Source of the DNA: Hoeflea marina
Lineage (GTDB): Bacteria > Pseudomonadota > Alphaproteobacteria > Rhizobiales > Rhizobiaceae
DNA length: 64,000 nt
Assembly (NCBI RefSeq): GCF_003182275.1
Contig: NZ_QGTR01000001.1
Location: 1,160,215 to 1,224,214 of the forward strand
Direction: 5' to 3'
In this document: piece by piece, positions 27,212 through 38,377 of the stretch
How the letters are laid out: the number at the start of each line of letters is the position of its first letter
Position numbering within the stretch: the first letter of the stretch is position 1
Made by a program: the position numbers and the translations under genes
Notes under the pieces: generated by a model
Told to the model about the DNA's origin: nothing
Database searches by the model: none
The model's input: the letters and a program-made list of their open reading frames with translations, nothing else

Positions 27212-27883
27212 ATGAAAGCTGCCGTCGTCCTTCTCCCCGGCCTCAACCGCGACCGCGACATGATCGCCGCGCTGACACGCATCAACGGCGCGGCTCCGCA
27301 AACCATCTGGCAGACCGAGACCGAGATCGCCGACGACATCGATCTCATCGTCATTCCGGGTGGATTTTCCTATGGCGACTATCTGCGTTGCGGCGCCATC
27401 GCCGCCCGCATGCCAGTCATTCGCGCCGTGGCCGAAAAGGCGGCCAGGGGCGTGCGCGTGATCGGTGTGTGCAATGGCTTCCAGATCCTGCTCGAGGCAG
27501 GCCTGCTGCCGGGCGCGCTGATGCGCAACGCGTCGCTGAAATTCGTATGTCGCGAGATCAAGCTCGAGGTCGGCAATGCCGAGACGGTGTTCACAAGCGG
27601 CTATGCCAAGGGCCAGGTCATCCGCTGCCCGGTGGCCCATCATGACGGCAACTACTTCACCGATCCGGAAACGCTCAAGTCCATCGAGGACAACGGCCAG
27701 GTCGCCTTCCGCTATGCCGAGGGCACCAATCCGAATGGCTCGCTCAACGACATTGCCGGCATCGTCAACAAGGCCGGCAATGTGCTCGGCCTGATGCCGC
27801 ATCCGGAAAACCTGATCGAGGCAGCCCATGGCGGCATCGACGGTCGCGCCCTTTTCGAATCCGCGCTTGGCGCAGCCGCGTGA
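27212..27883 (+). CDS. purQ: FGAM synthase glutaminase subunit PurQ
   Basis: This 223-aa class I glutamine amidotransferase supplies ammonia to PurL. The nucleophile Cys is in [16 protein letters not shown] and the catalytic His-Glu in GLMPHPENL. It must have its own promoter in the 247 bases before it, because purS is terminated upstream. Its stop overlaps the start of the small lipoprotein gene by 4 bases. Confidence 0.97.
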   Translation: MKAAVVLLPGLNRDRDMIAALTRINGAAPQTIWQTETEIADDIDLIVIPGGFSYGDYLRCGAIAARMPVIRAVAEKAARGVRVIGVCNGFQILLEAGLLPGALMRNASLKFVCREIKLEVGNAETVFTSGYAKGQVIRCPVAHHDGNYFTDPETLKSIEDNGQVAFRYAEGTNPNGSLNDIAGIVNKAGNVLGLMPHPENLIEAAHGGIDGRALFESALGAAA

Positions 27884-28269
27884 GACGGCTGGCCCTGCCG
27901 GCGCTGGTGGCGGCACTCATGCTTTCCGCCTGCAACACCGGCCCGAAGCCGTCCGGCGGAGCGCCGAGCGCGCACTCGCAGGCCGTGGCGCTGCTGCAGC
28001 GGGTCAACTCGTCCGCCCATGACTGCTGGCTCAAGGATGCCGATTTCGCAGCCTACGGCATCGTGCCGGAACTCGACACATCGGCAACCCCGCGCCTGCT
28101 GCTGGTGCCTCGCGGCAAGCCACAGGCGCTGCCCAATCTCGTCATTGCCGCCAGCGGCCGCTCTGTCCAGACCTATGGGCCGCTGGCGCAATCGGCGCTG
28201 GCGCCACGCATCAACGCCGATGTGGCGCGCTGGGCCGGCGGCAGCAAGGACTGCAGGGCCGCAGCCTGA
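27880..28269 (+). CDS. Small lipoprotein, hypothetical
   Basis: This 129-aa protein has a lipoprotein signal: basic start, hydrophobic core ([12 protein letters not shown]) and lipobox LSAC with the lipidated Cys at residue 18. The mature part is short and otherwise unrecognised ([20 protein letters not shown]). GTG at 27880 overlaps the purQ stop (GTGA), so it is co-translated with purQ. It may be a rhizobial conserved lipoprotein of unknown role. Confidence 0.72.
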   Translation: MRRLALPALVAALMLSACNTGPKPSGGAPSAHSQAVALLQRVNSSAHDCWLKDADFAAYGIVPELDTSATPRLLLVPRGKPQALPNLVIAASGRSVQTYGPLAQSALAPRINADVARWAGGSKDCRAAA

Positions 28270-28603
28270 GACCCACCGTGCGGAAAGAGCGTTCTGCCCG
28301 CATCCGGACCGCTGGACGCCCTACCCTCGTTTCACCCCGTTTCCGGCATCCGCGCCTGCTTCGATCACTCCACGCCCGACGCGCGTCCCTTGTGCTGCTG
28401 GCGAATGCATGTGATGTTCCTTCCGAGAAGCGGGTGCTGCGCGGATCAAACAACCCACTGAGAAATGTTGCGCGCGACGAATGATTGCCTCTGCCGGCAA
28501 TCGGCCCTTGTTGTATTTATCCAGTGCGGATAAACTAAGGTTGCTCAATGCCTTATGCTTTCGGCGCCCACGGGTTCAACTTCGGAACCGACTAGGATCA
28601 GAA
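28270..28603 (+). promoter_or_regulatory. Gene-free stretch with a palindrome before the HxlR-type regulator
   Basis: These 334 bases hold no credible gene. Close to the regulator lies an inverted repeat TTTATCC (28516-28522), 5-base spacer, GGATAAA (28528-28534), about 70 bases before the start codon. This is a plausible autoregulatory operator for an HxlR protein. Confidence 0.4.
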
Positions 28604-29095
28604 ATGAATACGTCTCGTTTTGCAGAAATCAACTGCTCGATTTCCCGCACGCTGGCAGTCATGGGGGACGCTTGGACGAGCTTGATCCTGCGCGATGTCT
28701 GGTTTGGGGTTAACCGTTTCGACGATCTGGCCAACGATCTGGGCATTTCTCGCAATCTGTTGACCTCGAGGCTCAAGGCCATGGTGGAGGACGATATCAT
28801 TGTCGCCGTGCCTTATCAGCAGCGACCGGTCCGCAATGAGTATTTCCTCACCACCGCCGGCAAGGAACTGGTCCCCGTGCTGCTCACGCTGGTCGAATGG
28901 GGTGAGCGCTGGCGCATCGAGCCCGGCAAGTCACCGCTTCGTGTCAAGCACAAGGGCTGCGGACACTATACCCACGCCACTGTTGTCTGCAGCGAATGCG
29001 GAGACCCCCTGACCATCGACAACATCGCGCCGGAGCTGGGCCCCGGCGCCACAGCAACGCCCGGAACCAGCGTCGTCGTGCCTCGTTTTTCGTAG
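28604..29095 (+). CDS. HxlR-family winged-helix transcription regulator
   Basis: This 163-aa HxlR/DUF24 regulator shows INCSISRTLAVMGDAWTSLI, then GISRNLLTSRLKAMVEDDI (recognition helix and wing) and YFLTTAGKEL. A C-terminal extension has CGHYTH and VCSECGDPL, possibly a zinc or thiol-sensing cluster. HxlR proteins often respond to electrophiles or quinones; the effector here is unknown. ATG at 28604 has AGGA before it. It is not obviously linked to purL, which follows 144 bases later. Confidence 0.88.
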   Translation: MNTSRFAEINCSISRTLAVMGDAWTSLILRDVWFGVNRFDDLANDLGISRNLLTSRLKAMVEDDIIVAVPYQQRPVRNEYFLTTAGKELVPVLLTLVEWGERWRIEPGKSPLRVKHKGCGHYTHATVVCSECGDPLTIDNIAPELGPGATATPGTSVVVPRFS

Positions 29096-29239
29096 CCGGT
29101 CACCCGACTGGCTTGGAATGCCGCCCGACCGACCACATTTGCGTGGGCGAAGCAGCTCAATGCGCAGATTCCGGGTGCCATCGCCGGATGCATTGCGCTA
29201 TAGCCCCCACATCCCGCATGACCAGAGGGCCCGGCAGCC

Positions 29240-31471
<2,232 letters not shown>

Positions 31472-31493
31472 TCAGCGCAACGGAGAGACACAC

Positions 31494-31727
31494 ATGGCAA
31501 TGAACGCAAACGACATCGAGACGATGATCAAGGCGGGCATCCCCGACGCCAAGGTGACGATCCGCGATCTGGCCGGCGACGGCGATCACTACGCCGCCGA
31601 AGTCGTCGCGGAGAGCTTCCGCGGCAAGAGTCGCGTGCAGCAGCACCAGATGGTCTACAATGCCTTGCAGGGCAATATGGGCGGCGTGCTGCACGCCCTC
31701 GCCCTGCAGACATCGATACCCGAGTGA
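31494..31727 (+). CDS. BolA family protein
   Basis: This 77-aa BolA/IbaG-like protein contains MIKAGIPDAKVTIRDLAGDG and the helix-turn-helix-like FRGKSRVQQHQMVYNALQG. BolA proteins bind monothiol glutaredoxins through a shared 2Fe-2S cluster. ATG at 31494 has CGGAGAG before it, 22 bases after purL. Its likely partner grxD lies 2.6 kb downstream, not adjacent as in many rhizobia. Confidence 0.92.
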   Translation: MAMNANDIETMIKAGIPDAKVTIRDLAGDGDHYAAEVVAESFRGKSRVQQHQMVYNALQGNMGGVLHALALQTSIPE

Positions 31728-31769
31728 ATTGACGAACTGACGACTGAACCCCGGTTCCCGCAGGCTCCC

Positions 31770-32093
31770 ATGGCTGGATTTATCACCGAGATCGTCAAGG
31801 CGGTCATCAAGGGCGTCTCCGACGCGCTGACACCGAAGAAGAAGCGCACCACCCGTGCGCAGACCGCTGCCCCGTCCGAAAAGACCGCCGCGGCCAAGCG
31901 CTCGGCTGCGGCCAGGAAGGGCGCGGCCACCAAAAAGGCGGCCGCGGCCAAGGAGACCAAGGCATCGGCCAAGCCGGCGAAAAAACCGGCCAAGGCCTCC
32001 GCCAAGACGCCAGCGGCTAAGCCGACCAAGAACGCCACGACCCGTGCCGCGGTGACCAAGGCCCGCGCCGCCCGCAACCGCTCCAAATCCTGA
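31770..32093 (+). CDS. Lysine/alanine-rich histone-H1-like protein
   Basis: This 107-aa protein has an amphipathic start (MAGFITEIVKAVIKGVSDAL) and then about 80 residues of Lys, Ala, Thr and Pro with repeated A/S-K-x-A-A/K patterns (AAKRSAAARKGAATKKAA, KPAKKPAKASAKTP). This composition resembles eukaryotic H1 tails and bacterial H1-like proteins such as HC1 and BphH1, which bind DNA. The N-terminal segment is not typical of those. Predicted nucleoid or RNA binding is an inference from composition. Confidence 0.68.
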   Translation: MAGFITEIVKAVIKGVSDALTPKKKRTTRAQTAAPSEKTAAAKRSAAARKGAATKKAAAAKETKASAKPAKKPAKASAKTPAAKPTKNATTRAAVTKARAARNRSKS

Positions 32094-32195
32094 ATCCAGG
32101 GCGCCGGCCGCCTAGGTGCATCCGTGCCCGGGTTGATGCATCTCGCGCGAAAGTCCGCGGCGGTTTCGGGCGCACGGCGTTAACATCACCAACTC

Positions 32196-33161
32196 CTAAA
32201 GCACATCGCTCTGATCTGAAGCCGCGTGATGGGCTTTGGCGGGCGATTGCGGCGCCATGAGCGCATCTGCAGGAAGCGCCCGCGCCCTCAGCGTGTCGAA
32301 GTAACGCCCCAGAAACGCCATCACCGAGCGCACGCGTGCTGTCTGCCTGTGCCGATCATGGGTGAGAAGCCACACTTCCGACTGACTGAACTCCGGTGGC
32401 GTGAAGCAGCAGACGAGATCCGTGTCACCGGCTGTCAGGAAATCCGACAACAGCGAGACGCCCACGCCCGCCTTGACGCCATAATAGATGGGCGCCATGC
32501 CGGTGTGCCGTACGACGACCGCGCTGTCGGGAACGTGGCGACGAAACCAGTTGGTGATCTCGACCGGAAAGCTCTTGTCCTGCGGTACCAGCACGGCGTG
32601 GCTGTGCAGATCATCGATGCCCTGCGGGATGCCGTTCTCACGCGCATAATCCTGGCTGCAGTAGAAATTCCAGGTCTCATGAGCGAGCCTCCGCCCGAAC
32701 AGCATGTTGTCCTGGGGACGGAATCCAGCCCGGATCGCCACGTCGGCTTCGCCCACCGCGAGATTCAGGGTTCGTCCCGAAGCCAGCAGATCGATGCTGA
32801 TGGCCGGATGCTCCCGGCGCAACTGCGCGATGGCCTTGTTGAGAAAGATCGAGCACACCAGCTCGGATGCGGTGACAGTGACCGTGGTCGACACTTCGCG
32901 GCCAATGGCTTCCACGCTGTGCTCGAAATCAAGATGTGCGGCTTCCACCGCCTCGAGCCTGGGCAGCAGTGTCGCCAGCAGGGGCGTCGCCGCATAGCCG
33001 GTGCGTCGCTTGTCGAACAACTCGACATCGAGCTCCTTTTCCAGTGCCGCGATCCGCCGCATGACCGTTGCCTGGCTGACCCTGAGCTGGCGGGCGGCGG
33101 CCAGAGATGTTCCGGTCCTCAAAACCTCCAGCACATAACGGATGTCGTTCCAGTCGCTCAT
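32196..33161 (-). CDS. LysR-family transcription regulator
   Basis: This 321-aa LTTR has an N-terminal winged helix (RTGTSLAAARQLRVSQATVMRRIAALEKELDVELF) split across residues 15-50, and a C-terminal effector domain. ATG at 33161 (MSDWNDIRYV) is chosen over a start at 33260 that would extend into the divergent gene's control region. It is divergent from the dihaem cytochrome gene with 157 bases between, the classic layout for a LysR regulator and its target. Confidence 0.9.
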   Translation of the reverse strand: MSDWNDIRYVLEVLRTGTSLAAARQLRVSQATVMRRIAALEKELDVELFDKRRTGYAATPLLATLLPRLEAVEAAHLDFEHSVEAIGREVSTTVTVTASELVCSIFLNKAIAQLRREHPAISIDLLASGRTLNLAVGEADVAIRAGFRPQDNMLFGRRLAHETWNFYCSQDYARENGIPQGIDDLHSHAVLVPQDKSFPVEITNWFRRHVPDSAVVVRHTGMAPIYYGVKAGVGVSLLSDFLTAGDTDLVCCFTPPEFSQSEVWLLTHDRHRQTARVRSVMAFLGRYFDTLRARALPADALMAPQSPAKAHHAASDQSDVL

Positions 33162-33318
33162 CGGCGCGTTCCGGCGTTTCGCGCCCGCATTATGCAGTTT
33201 TGTCCGATTGCTTGGCAAGATTGGTGTTTGAAGCGAAATTGCAACCGCTGCTATTGGCACGCCACCGATCAGGCCGGCTGTTCCGCCCGCCGAAATCTCT
33301 CAATTCAGGCAGAATCCC

Positions 33319-34164
33319 ATGACGAAGCTGATCCGCAAAACAGCATTGATTGTCTTGTCCGTCGTCGTGCTCGCGGCCGCCGCCACCTATGCCGGCTCCG
33401 AGCGCAGGCTGCACAAGCGCTACCCGCTGCCGGTGGCCGAGTTCCATGCCGACAGCGGGCTGCCCATTGAAGAAGCAAGCCGCCGCGCCAGGAGCTTCAT
33501 GTGCCTCGGCTGCCATCAGTCCGCGGGAAATGTGCTGTTTCAGGCACCGCTGGTCGGGACACTGGTGGCGCCCAATATCTCCCGGATCGCCCCCGCCTAT
33601 TCCGACGGGGAACTCGAACGTCTGATCCGCCACGGCATCAAGAAGGATGGCACTGCGGCACTGGTGATGCCGTCCGCCACCCTCGCCCATCTGGCCGATG
33701 ACGACGTCGCCAACATCATCACCTGGCTGCGCAGCTTGCCCCAGCAACCCGACGCCGAGCCGTCCACCTCCAGCTTCGGCCCGCTCGGCCGCGTTGCCCT
33801 GGCGCTCGACAAGCTGCCCTTTGAGGCGGACCACACGCCATCCGACCTGCCGGCGCTTCGCCATCGACCAGACGACCTCGGCAGCTACCTGGTGGCCAAC
33901 ACCTGCAGCCACTGCCATCGCCTGCAGACCGACTCCGAAGTCGATGGCCGGATCACGCCGCCGCTCGCTGTCGTCGCCCAGGCCTATTCTCTGGCCGAAT
34001 TCACAACACTGCTCCGCACAGGAAAGGGCATCGGCAATCGTGAGCTCGGCCTGATGAGCCTGGTCGCCCGCGCCGACTTCTCGAACTTCGATGACGCCGA
34101 GATCGCAAGCATCCATGAATGGCTGCAAACCGATCCCCAGGATGGCAGTCCCGCCCACCCCTGA
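33319..34164 (+). CDS. Dihaem cytochrome c, membrane-anchored or periplasmic
   Basis: This 281-aa protein has an N-terminal hydrophobic segment (about residues 7-24) with no clear cleavage site, so it may stay anchored. There are two cytochrome c domains, with haem sites CLGCH near residue 62 and CSHCH near 197. The partner oxidase or dehydrogenase is not nearby. The divergent LysR gene is a probable regulator. Such proteins often pass electrons from periplasmic dehydrogenases. Confidence 0.87.
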   Translation: MTKLIRKTALIVLSVVVLAAAATYAGSERRLHKRYPLPVAEFHADSGLPIEEASRRARSFMCLGCHQSAGNVLFQAPLVGTLVAPNISRIAPAYSDGELERLIRHGIKKDGTAALVMPSATLAHLADDDVANIITWLRSLPQQPDAEPSTSSFGPLGRVALALDKLPFEADHTPSDLPALRHRPDDLGSYLVANTCSHCHRLQTDSEVDGRITPPLAVVAQAYSLAEFTTLLRTGKGIGNRELGLMSLVARADFSNFDDAEIASIHEWLQTDPQDGSPAHP

Positions 34165-34329
34165 GAGCGAGCCAGGTCCGCTTCCCCGGCATGGCGCACG
34201 GAAGTGGTGGCGGACAGCGCATCGCCGGGTTTTTTCGCCGCACCCGCTGGAATTTGCCCGCCGCCATGTTATCTAGGGGGCACAACATTCAGCAGCGGAT
34301 CTTGACCCCGCGTGTGAAAGGACAATCCC

Positions 34330-34665
34330 ATGGCCGGCATCAGTGATTTCATCGACAACGAAGTGAAAACCAACGACGTCGTGGTGTTCATGAAGGGCAC
34401 GCCGCAGTTTCCGCAATGCGGTTTCTCCGGCCAGGTCGTGCAGATCCTGGATTATCTCGGCGTGCCCTACAAGGGCATCAACGTGCTGGCCGATGACTCG
34501 CTGCGCAACGGCATCAAGGAATACTCCAACTGGCCAACCATTCCGCAGCTCTATGTGAAGGGCGAATTCGTCGGCGGCTGCGACATCATCCGTGAGATGT
34601 TCCAGAACAACGAACTGCAGTCGCACCTCACCGAGGCCGGCATTCCGGTCAAGGGCGCTGCCTGA
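34330..34665 (+). CDS. grxD: Monothiol glutaredoxin
   Basis: This 111-aa CGFS-type glutaredoxin has its active-site Cys30 in FPQCGFSGQ and the glutathione-binding motifs [17 protein letters not shown] and CDIIREMF. It carries a glutathione-ligated 2Fe-2S cluster for iron-sulfur transfer and pairs with BolA. It ends in a strong terminator. Confidence 0.96.
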   Translation: MAGISDFIDNEVKTNDVVVFMKGTPQFPQCGFSGQVVQILDYLGVPYKGINVLADDSLRNGIKEYSNWPTIPQLYVKGEFVGGCDIIREMFQNNELQSHLTEAGIPVKGAA

Positions 34666-34689
34666 ATCAATTTCGCAGAGAATGACGGC

Positions 34690-34717
34690 AAGAGGCGGAT
34701 TTTCCGCCTCTTTTCGT
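34690..34717 (+). terminator. Intrinsic terminator after grxD
   Basis: There is a perfect 10-bp stem AAGAGGCGGA (34690-34699) with TCCGCCTCTT (34703-34712), a 3-base loop TTT, and a T-rich tail, 24 bases after the stop. Confidence 0.92.
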
Positions 34718-34786
34718 TTCAGCGCCGCCACCGCTTGGAGCCTGAAAGACGGCTCGATCCGCGCGGACGTGAATGGGAGCAAGATG

Positions 34787-35266
34787 ATGACATGGACGGT
34801 CTATCTGTCGGGAGAGATTCATAGCGACTGGCGTGACGAAATCGCCCGCGGTTCGATGACTGCCGGCCTCGCCGTGATCTTCACGCGCCCCGTCACCCAT
34901 CATGAAGCCTCCGATGATGTCGGCGTGGCGCTGCTCGGATCCGAGCCCGACAAGTTCTGGCATGACCACAAGGGGGCACAGATCAACGCCATCCGCACCC
35001 GCTCGCTGATTGAAAAAGCCGATATCGTCGTCGTCCGCTTCGGCGAGAAATACAGGCAGTGGAACGCAGCCTTCGACGCCGGGTTCGCCGCTGCTCTCGG
35101 CAAACCCCTCATCGTCATGCATCAGGATGAGCATGCACACGCGCTCAAGGAAGTCGACGCCGCGGCCCTCGCTGTAACCAGCAGTCCTGAGCAGGTCGTA
35201 GCGATCCTGCGATATGTCATCGACGGCGACCTGCCGGGTTACACCGACAAGGCGGCCAGCCGATGA
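34787..35266 (+). CDS. YtoQ family protein
   Basis: This 159-aa protein opens with MTWTVYLSGEIHSDWRDEI, the YtoQ signature, and continues VTHHEASDDVGVALLG and KPLIVMHQDE. The family is nucleoside-2-deoxyribosyltransferase-like in fold; its function is not established. ATG at 34787 is preferred because GGGAG lies 7 bases before it; ATG at 34784 is an alternative. Its stop overlaps the next start by 4 bases (ATGA). Confidence 0.85.
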   Translation: MTWTVYLSGEIHSDWRDEIARGSMTAGLAVIFTRPVTHHEASDDVGVALLGSEPDKFWHDHKGAQINAIRTRSLIEKADIVVVRFGEKYRQWNAAFDAGFAAALGKPLIVMHQDEHAHALKEVDAAALAVTSSPEQVVAILRYVIDGDLPGYTDKAASR

Positions 35267-35976
35267 ACTGGACCACCTATTCCGGCTTCGGCGAAAAGGC
35301 CCTGCCTTTCCTCAAGGCGCTCGGTTTCCATCAGGACAGGGGGTGGTTCCAGGAAAACAAGGCGCTCTACGAATCCGAACTGCAGGAGCCGCTCGGCAGA
35401 CTTGTGGACGATCTTGCCGAGCGGCTTGCCGCCGACGGAATTCCGCTCACCTGCACGCGCAGGACATCTGTTTTTCGCATCAACCGCGACGTTCGCTTCG
35501 CCAAGGACAAGAACCCCTACAAGACCCATGTCAGCGCCGTCGTCACCCGCACCGGCCTGAAAAGCGATCCCGGCCTGCTCTATGTCCATGTCGGGCCCGA
35601 TGTCTGCCGTCTGGCCGCAGGCTTCTACTTCATGGAACCTGACGAACACCGCGCCTTTCGCGAAGCGATCGTCAGGCGCTTCGACGAATACAAGGCGAGT
35701 CTCGCGCCGCTTGAGGCTCTCGGCCTCGCGATGGATGACGAAGACTCGCTCAAGCGCACGCCGCGCGGCTTCGAAACTGTTGTCGAACCAGAATTGCTGG
35801 CCCATCTCAGGCGCCGCCACCTGACGGTGTCGAAGCGATTCGATCCCGAACGCCTGTCGGGAACGCAGCTTCTCGACGACATCGTCGAACTCGCCGCGGC
35901 GGCCCAGCCCTTTCTCAATTTCGGCTGGCGCGCGGTCGACCCGGTGCGCGCCGCCCGCGACGAAACCACCCGCTGA
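35263..35976 (+). CDS. DUF2461 (TIGR02453) family protein
   Basis: This 237-aa protein has the family blocks ALPFLKALGFHQDRGWFQEN, then TSVFRINRDVRFAKDKNPYKTH and LYVHVGPDVCRLAAGFYFME, split as shown in three segments. Function is unknown. It overlaps YtoQ by 4 bases, so the two are probably one operon. Length is normal for the family. Confidence 0.88.
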   Translation: MNWTTYSGFGEKALPFLKALGFHQDRGWFQENKALYESELQEPLGRLVDDLAERLAADGIPLTCTRRTSVFRINRDVRFAKDKNPYKTHVSAVVTRTGLKSDPGLLYVHVGPDVCRLAAGFYFMEPDEHRAFREAIVRRFDEYKASLAPLEALGLAMDDEDSLKRTPRGFETVVEPELLAHLRRRHLTVSKRFDPERLSGTQLLDDIVELAAAAQPFLNFGWRAVDPVRAARDETTR

Positions 35977-36286
35977 GCCTTTGAGGCCGGTCTCCCGGCA
36001 GGTTACGCTGCGGCCGCCGGTCGATCCGGCGGCAGACCGTTGCACCCAGTTCCGCGGAAACACTAATGTGAGAGTGGATTCGTAGTGTTTCCTCCTTGAA
36101 GACTTGCCTGGCGTGGCCACCGGCGGTATGGACGCGGTCATGGTCCGTATCCCGGACGCACCGCCTGCTGCTTCCCGCGCGCACCGCCACCCTGATGACA
36201 CTGCCCCGGGATCCCGGTCAGCGGAAACGGGATCGGTTTCAATCGAACGCCGGAACGGACCGGGCGCTCGCCACCGGATGGATTTC
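35977..36286 (+). promoter_or_regulatory. Upstream region of the MFS pump with a perfect 10-bp inverted repeat
   Basis: There is no credible gene in these 310 bases. GGAAACACTA (36056-36065) and TAGTGTTTCC (36083-36092) form a perfect inverted repeat with 17 bases between them, about 195 bases before the chosen start of the transporter gene. It looks like a dimeric regulator site (TetR-, MarR- or LysR-like spacing). There is no T tail, so it is not a terminator. Confidence 0.5.
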
Positions 36287-37525
36287 ATGAACATGCAGAC
36301 CGCGCCGACCCCTGAGCAACCCACCATCATGGGGATTGGCCGCAGGCAATTCATTGCCATCATCGCCGCCCTGATGGCGCTCAATGCGCTTGCCATCGAC
36401 ATCATGCTGCCGGCATTTCCCAACATGGCCGCGAGCCTCGGCCTCGCCGATCCGAACAAGGTGCAGTATGTGCTGCTCGCCTATGTCATCGGCTTTGGTG
36501 GTGCACAGCTTTTTTTCGGGCCGATTTCGGATCGCTACGGGCGCCGCGCGCCGCTGCTCATCGGGATCTGCCTCTATGTCGCCTGCGCCGCCGCCGGCGC
36601 CTATGCGCCGAGCTTCGAGTTCCTGCTCGCCGCCCGCGTCCTGCAGGGCATCGGCGCCGCCGCCACCCGCGTCATCGCCATCTCGATCGTCCGCGACACC
36701 CATCACGGCCGCGGCATGGCCGCCACGATGTCGCTGGTGATGATGGTGTTCATGGTGGTGCCGGTGATCGCGCCGCTGACCGGCCAGGGCATCATCCTGT
36801 TCGGCGAATGGCACCTCATCTTCCTGTTCATGGCGGTCGTCGCAGCGCTCGTCGGCGCCTGGGCGCTCCTGCGCCTGCCCGAGACACTGCCGCTCGACCA
36901 GCGCCGGCCGCTGACCGTGGCAAGCGTCGGCCAGGCCTTCGCGCTGGTGCTGTCGAACCGGCAGACGACCTTCTACACGCTGGCGACGGCCTTCTATTTC
37001 GGTTCGCTCTTCGGCTTCCTCAATGTCGCCCAGCCGATCTATGTCGACATCTACGGCCTGGGCGCCTGGTTCCCGATCGCCTTCGCGATGGTCGCCGTGG
37101 TGATGGCGGGCTCGTCCTTCGTCAATTCGCTGCTTGTCGGACGGTTCGGCCAGCGTCGGTTGTCGCACACGGCGCTGGCTGCCTATTTCGTCCTGGCCGT
37201 GCTGCTGGCGGTTCTGGCCTCGATGGGGCCGGTTCCGTTCTGGCAGTTCTACGGCATCGCGCTTCTGATGATGCCGCTGTTCGGCTTCGTCGGCGCCAAT
37301 TTCAATTCGATCGCCATGGAGCCGCTCGGCGCGGTGGCAGGAACCGCCTCCTCCGTGCTCGGTTTTGCCCAGACTGTGGGAGGCGGACTGGTGGGCGCGC
37401 TGATCGGCCAGGCCTATGACGGCACCATATTCCCGCTGGCCATCGGCTATGCCGCTGTTGCGGGCATAGCCCTGGTGATGGTGTTCATCGCCGAAAAGGG
37501 CGTCCTGTTCGGCACCACGGAATAG
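36287..37525 (+). CDS. MFS drug transporter, DHA1/Bcr-CflA type
   Basis: This 412-aa protein has 12 predicted hydrophobic segments and the DHA1 hallmarks: ALNALAIDIMLPAFPNMAASLG in TM1, GPISDRYGRRAPLL between TM2 and TM3, and VLQGIGAAATRVIAISIVRD in TM4. Bcr/CflA proteins export drugs such as bicyclomycin; the substrate here is unknown. The start is uncertain: ATGs at 36278, 36287 and 36293 all fit; 36287 is taken because GGA precedes it. The perfect inverted repeat upstream may control it. Confidence 0.85.
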   Translation: MNMQTAPTPEQPTIMGIGRRQFIAIIAALMALNALAIDIMLPAFPNMAASLGLADPNKVQYVLLAYVIGFGGAQLFFGPISDRYGRRAPLLIGICLYVACAAAGAYAPSFEFLLAARVLQGIGAAATRVIAISIVRDTHHGRGMAATMSLVMMVFMVVPVIAPLTGQGIILFGEWHLIFLFMAVVAALVGAWALLRLPETLPLDQRRPLTVASVGQAFALVLSNRQTTFYTLATAFYFGSLFGFLNVAQPIYVDIYGLGAWFPIAFAMVAVVMAGSSFVNSLLVGRFGQRRLSHTALAAYFVLAVLLAVLASMGPVPFWQFYGIALLMMPLFGFVGANFNSIAMEPLGAVAGTASSVLGFAQTVGGGLVGALIGQAYDGTIFPLAIGYAAVAGIALVMVFIAEKGVLFGTTE

Positions 37526-37546
37526 TTCGGAGGCTGGACGCGGCCG

Positions 37547-38377
37547 CTACAAAGGCCGCCAAAGCACCTCGCGCAGCGCATGCCAGCTGTCGGGATCGGA
37601 CGCCGCCAGCAGGCCGCCGTCGACATGGTCCGGCCGGTAGACGCTGCCGTCGAAGCGCCGGACATAGCCGCCGGCCTCCTCCACGATCAGCGTGCCCGGC
37701 AGGTGGTCCCACGGCATCAACTTGTTGTAGACGATGAAGTGAATCGCACCCTCGGCCAGCAGCCGATACTCCTGGGCGGCGGCGCGATAGGCGACCTGCC
37801 CCATGCAGGCCGTCTGGTTGCGCGCCAGCATGGCCCGCTCCGGCTCGTCCATATAGGACCAGGACACTGCCCCGATCATCTGGCTGACTTCACGTGGCGT
37901 CGCCACGCTCATCGCCCGCTCGGCCCCGGCCGATGGGCGCCAGCGCGCGCCGCCGCCCTTTTCCGCCATGATGAAATCCTTGCCGACCGGATCATGGATG
38001 ATCCCGCCGATTGTCTCGCCGTTCTGCACCACCGCCAGCATGACCCCGAACACCGGCACGCCTGAGGCGAAGTTGAAGGTGCCGTCGACCGGGTCGATGA
38101 CGAAGGCAAGGCCCTCGCCGACCCAGCCGTCGAGCAGCGTTGCGTTGTCCGACACCGCCTCCTCGCCGAGCACGGTGGCACCGGGATATCGCGCCTTCAG
38201 CGCCGCGGTGATCACCCGCTCGGCGTTGACGTCGGCCTCCGTCACCAGGTCGGCGGCCGACGTCTTCTGGCGGATGTCACCCGAATCGAGCCGCCGGAAG
38301 CGCGGCATGATTTCGGCCGCGGCGGTTTCGGCCAGCAGGTTCGCCAGCCAGTCCATGTCGGAAGATGCAAAGCTCAT
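37547..38377 (-). CDS. Inositol monophosphatase family phosphatase
   Basis: This 276-aa Mg-dependent phosphatase has metal-binding motifs GEEAVSDN (motif 1), [13 protein letters not shown] (motif 2) and [17 protein letters not shown] (motif 3). Family members act on inositol-1-phosphate, 3'-phosphoadenosine-5'-phosphate or histidinol phosphate; the substrate cannot be assigned. ATG at 38377 overlaps the ttcA stop by 4 bases, so it is the second gene of that operon. Confidence 0.9.
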   Translation of the reverse strand: MSFASSDMDWLANLLAETAAAEIMPRFRRLDSGDIRQKTSAADLVTEADVNAERVITAALKARYPGATVLGEEAVSDNATLLDGWVGEGLAFVIDPVDGTFNFASGVPVFGVMLAVVQNGETIGGIIHDPVGKDFIMAEKGGGARWRPSAGAERAMSVATPREVSQMIGAVSWSYMDEPERAMLARNQTACMGQVAYRAAAQEYRLLAEGAIHFIVYNKLMPWDHLPGTLIVEEAGGYVRRFDGSVYRPDHVDGGLLAASDPDSWHALREVLWRPL

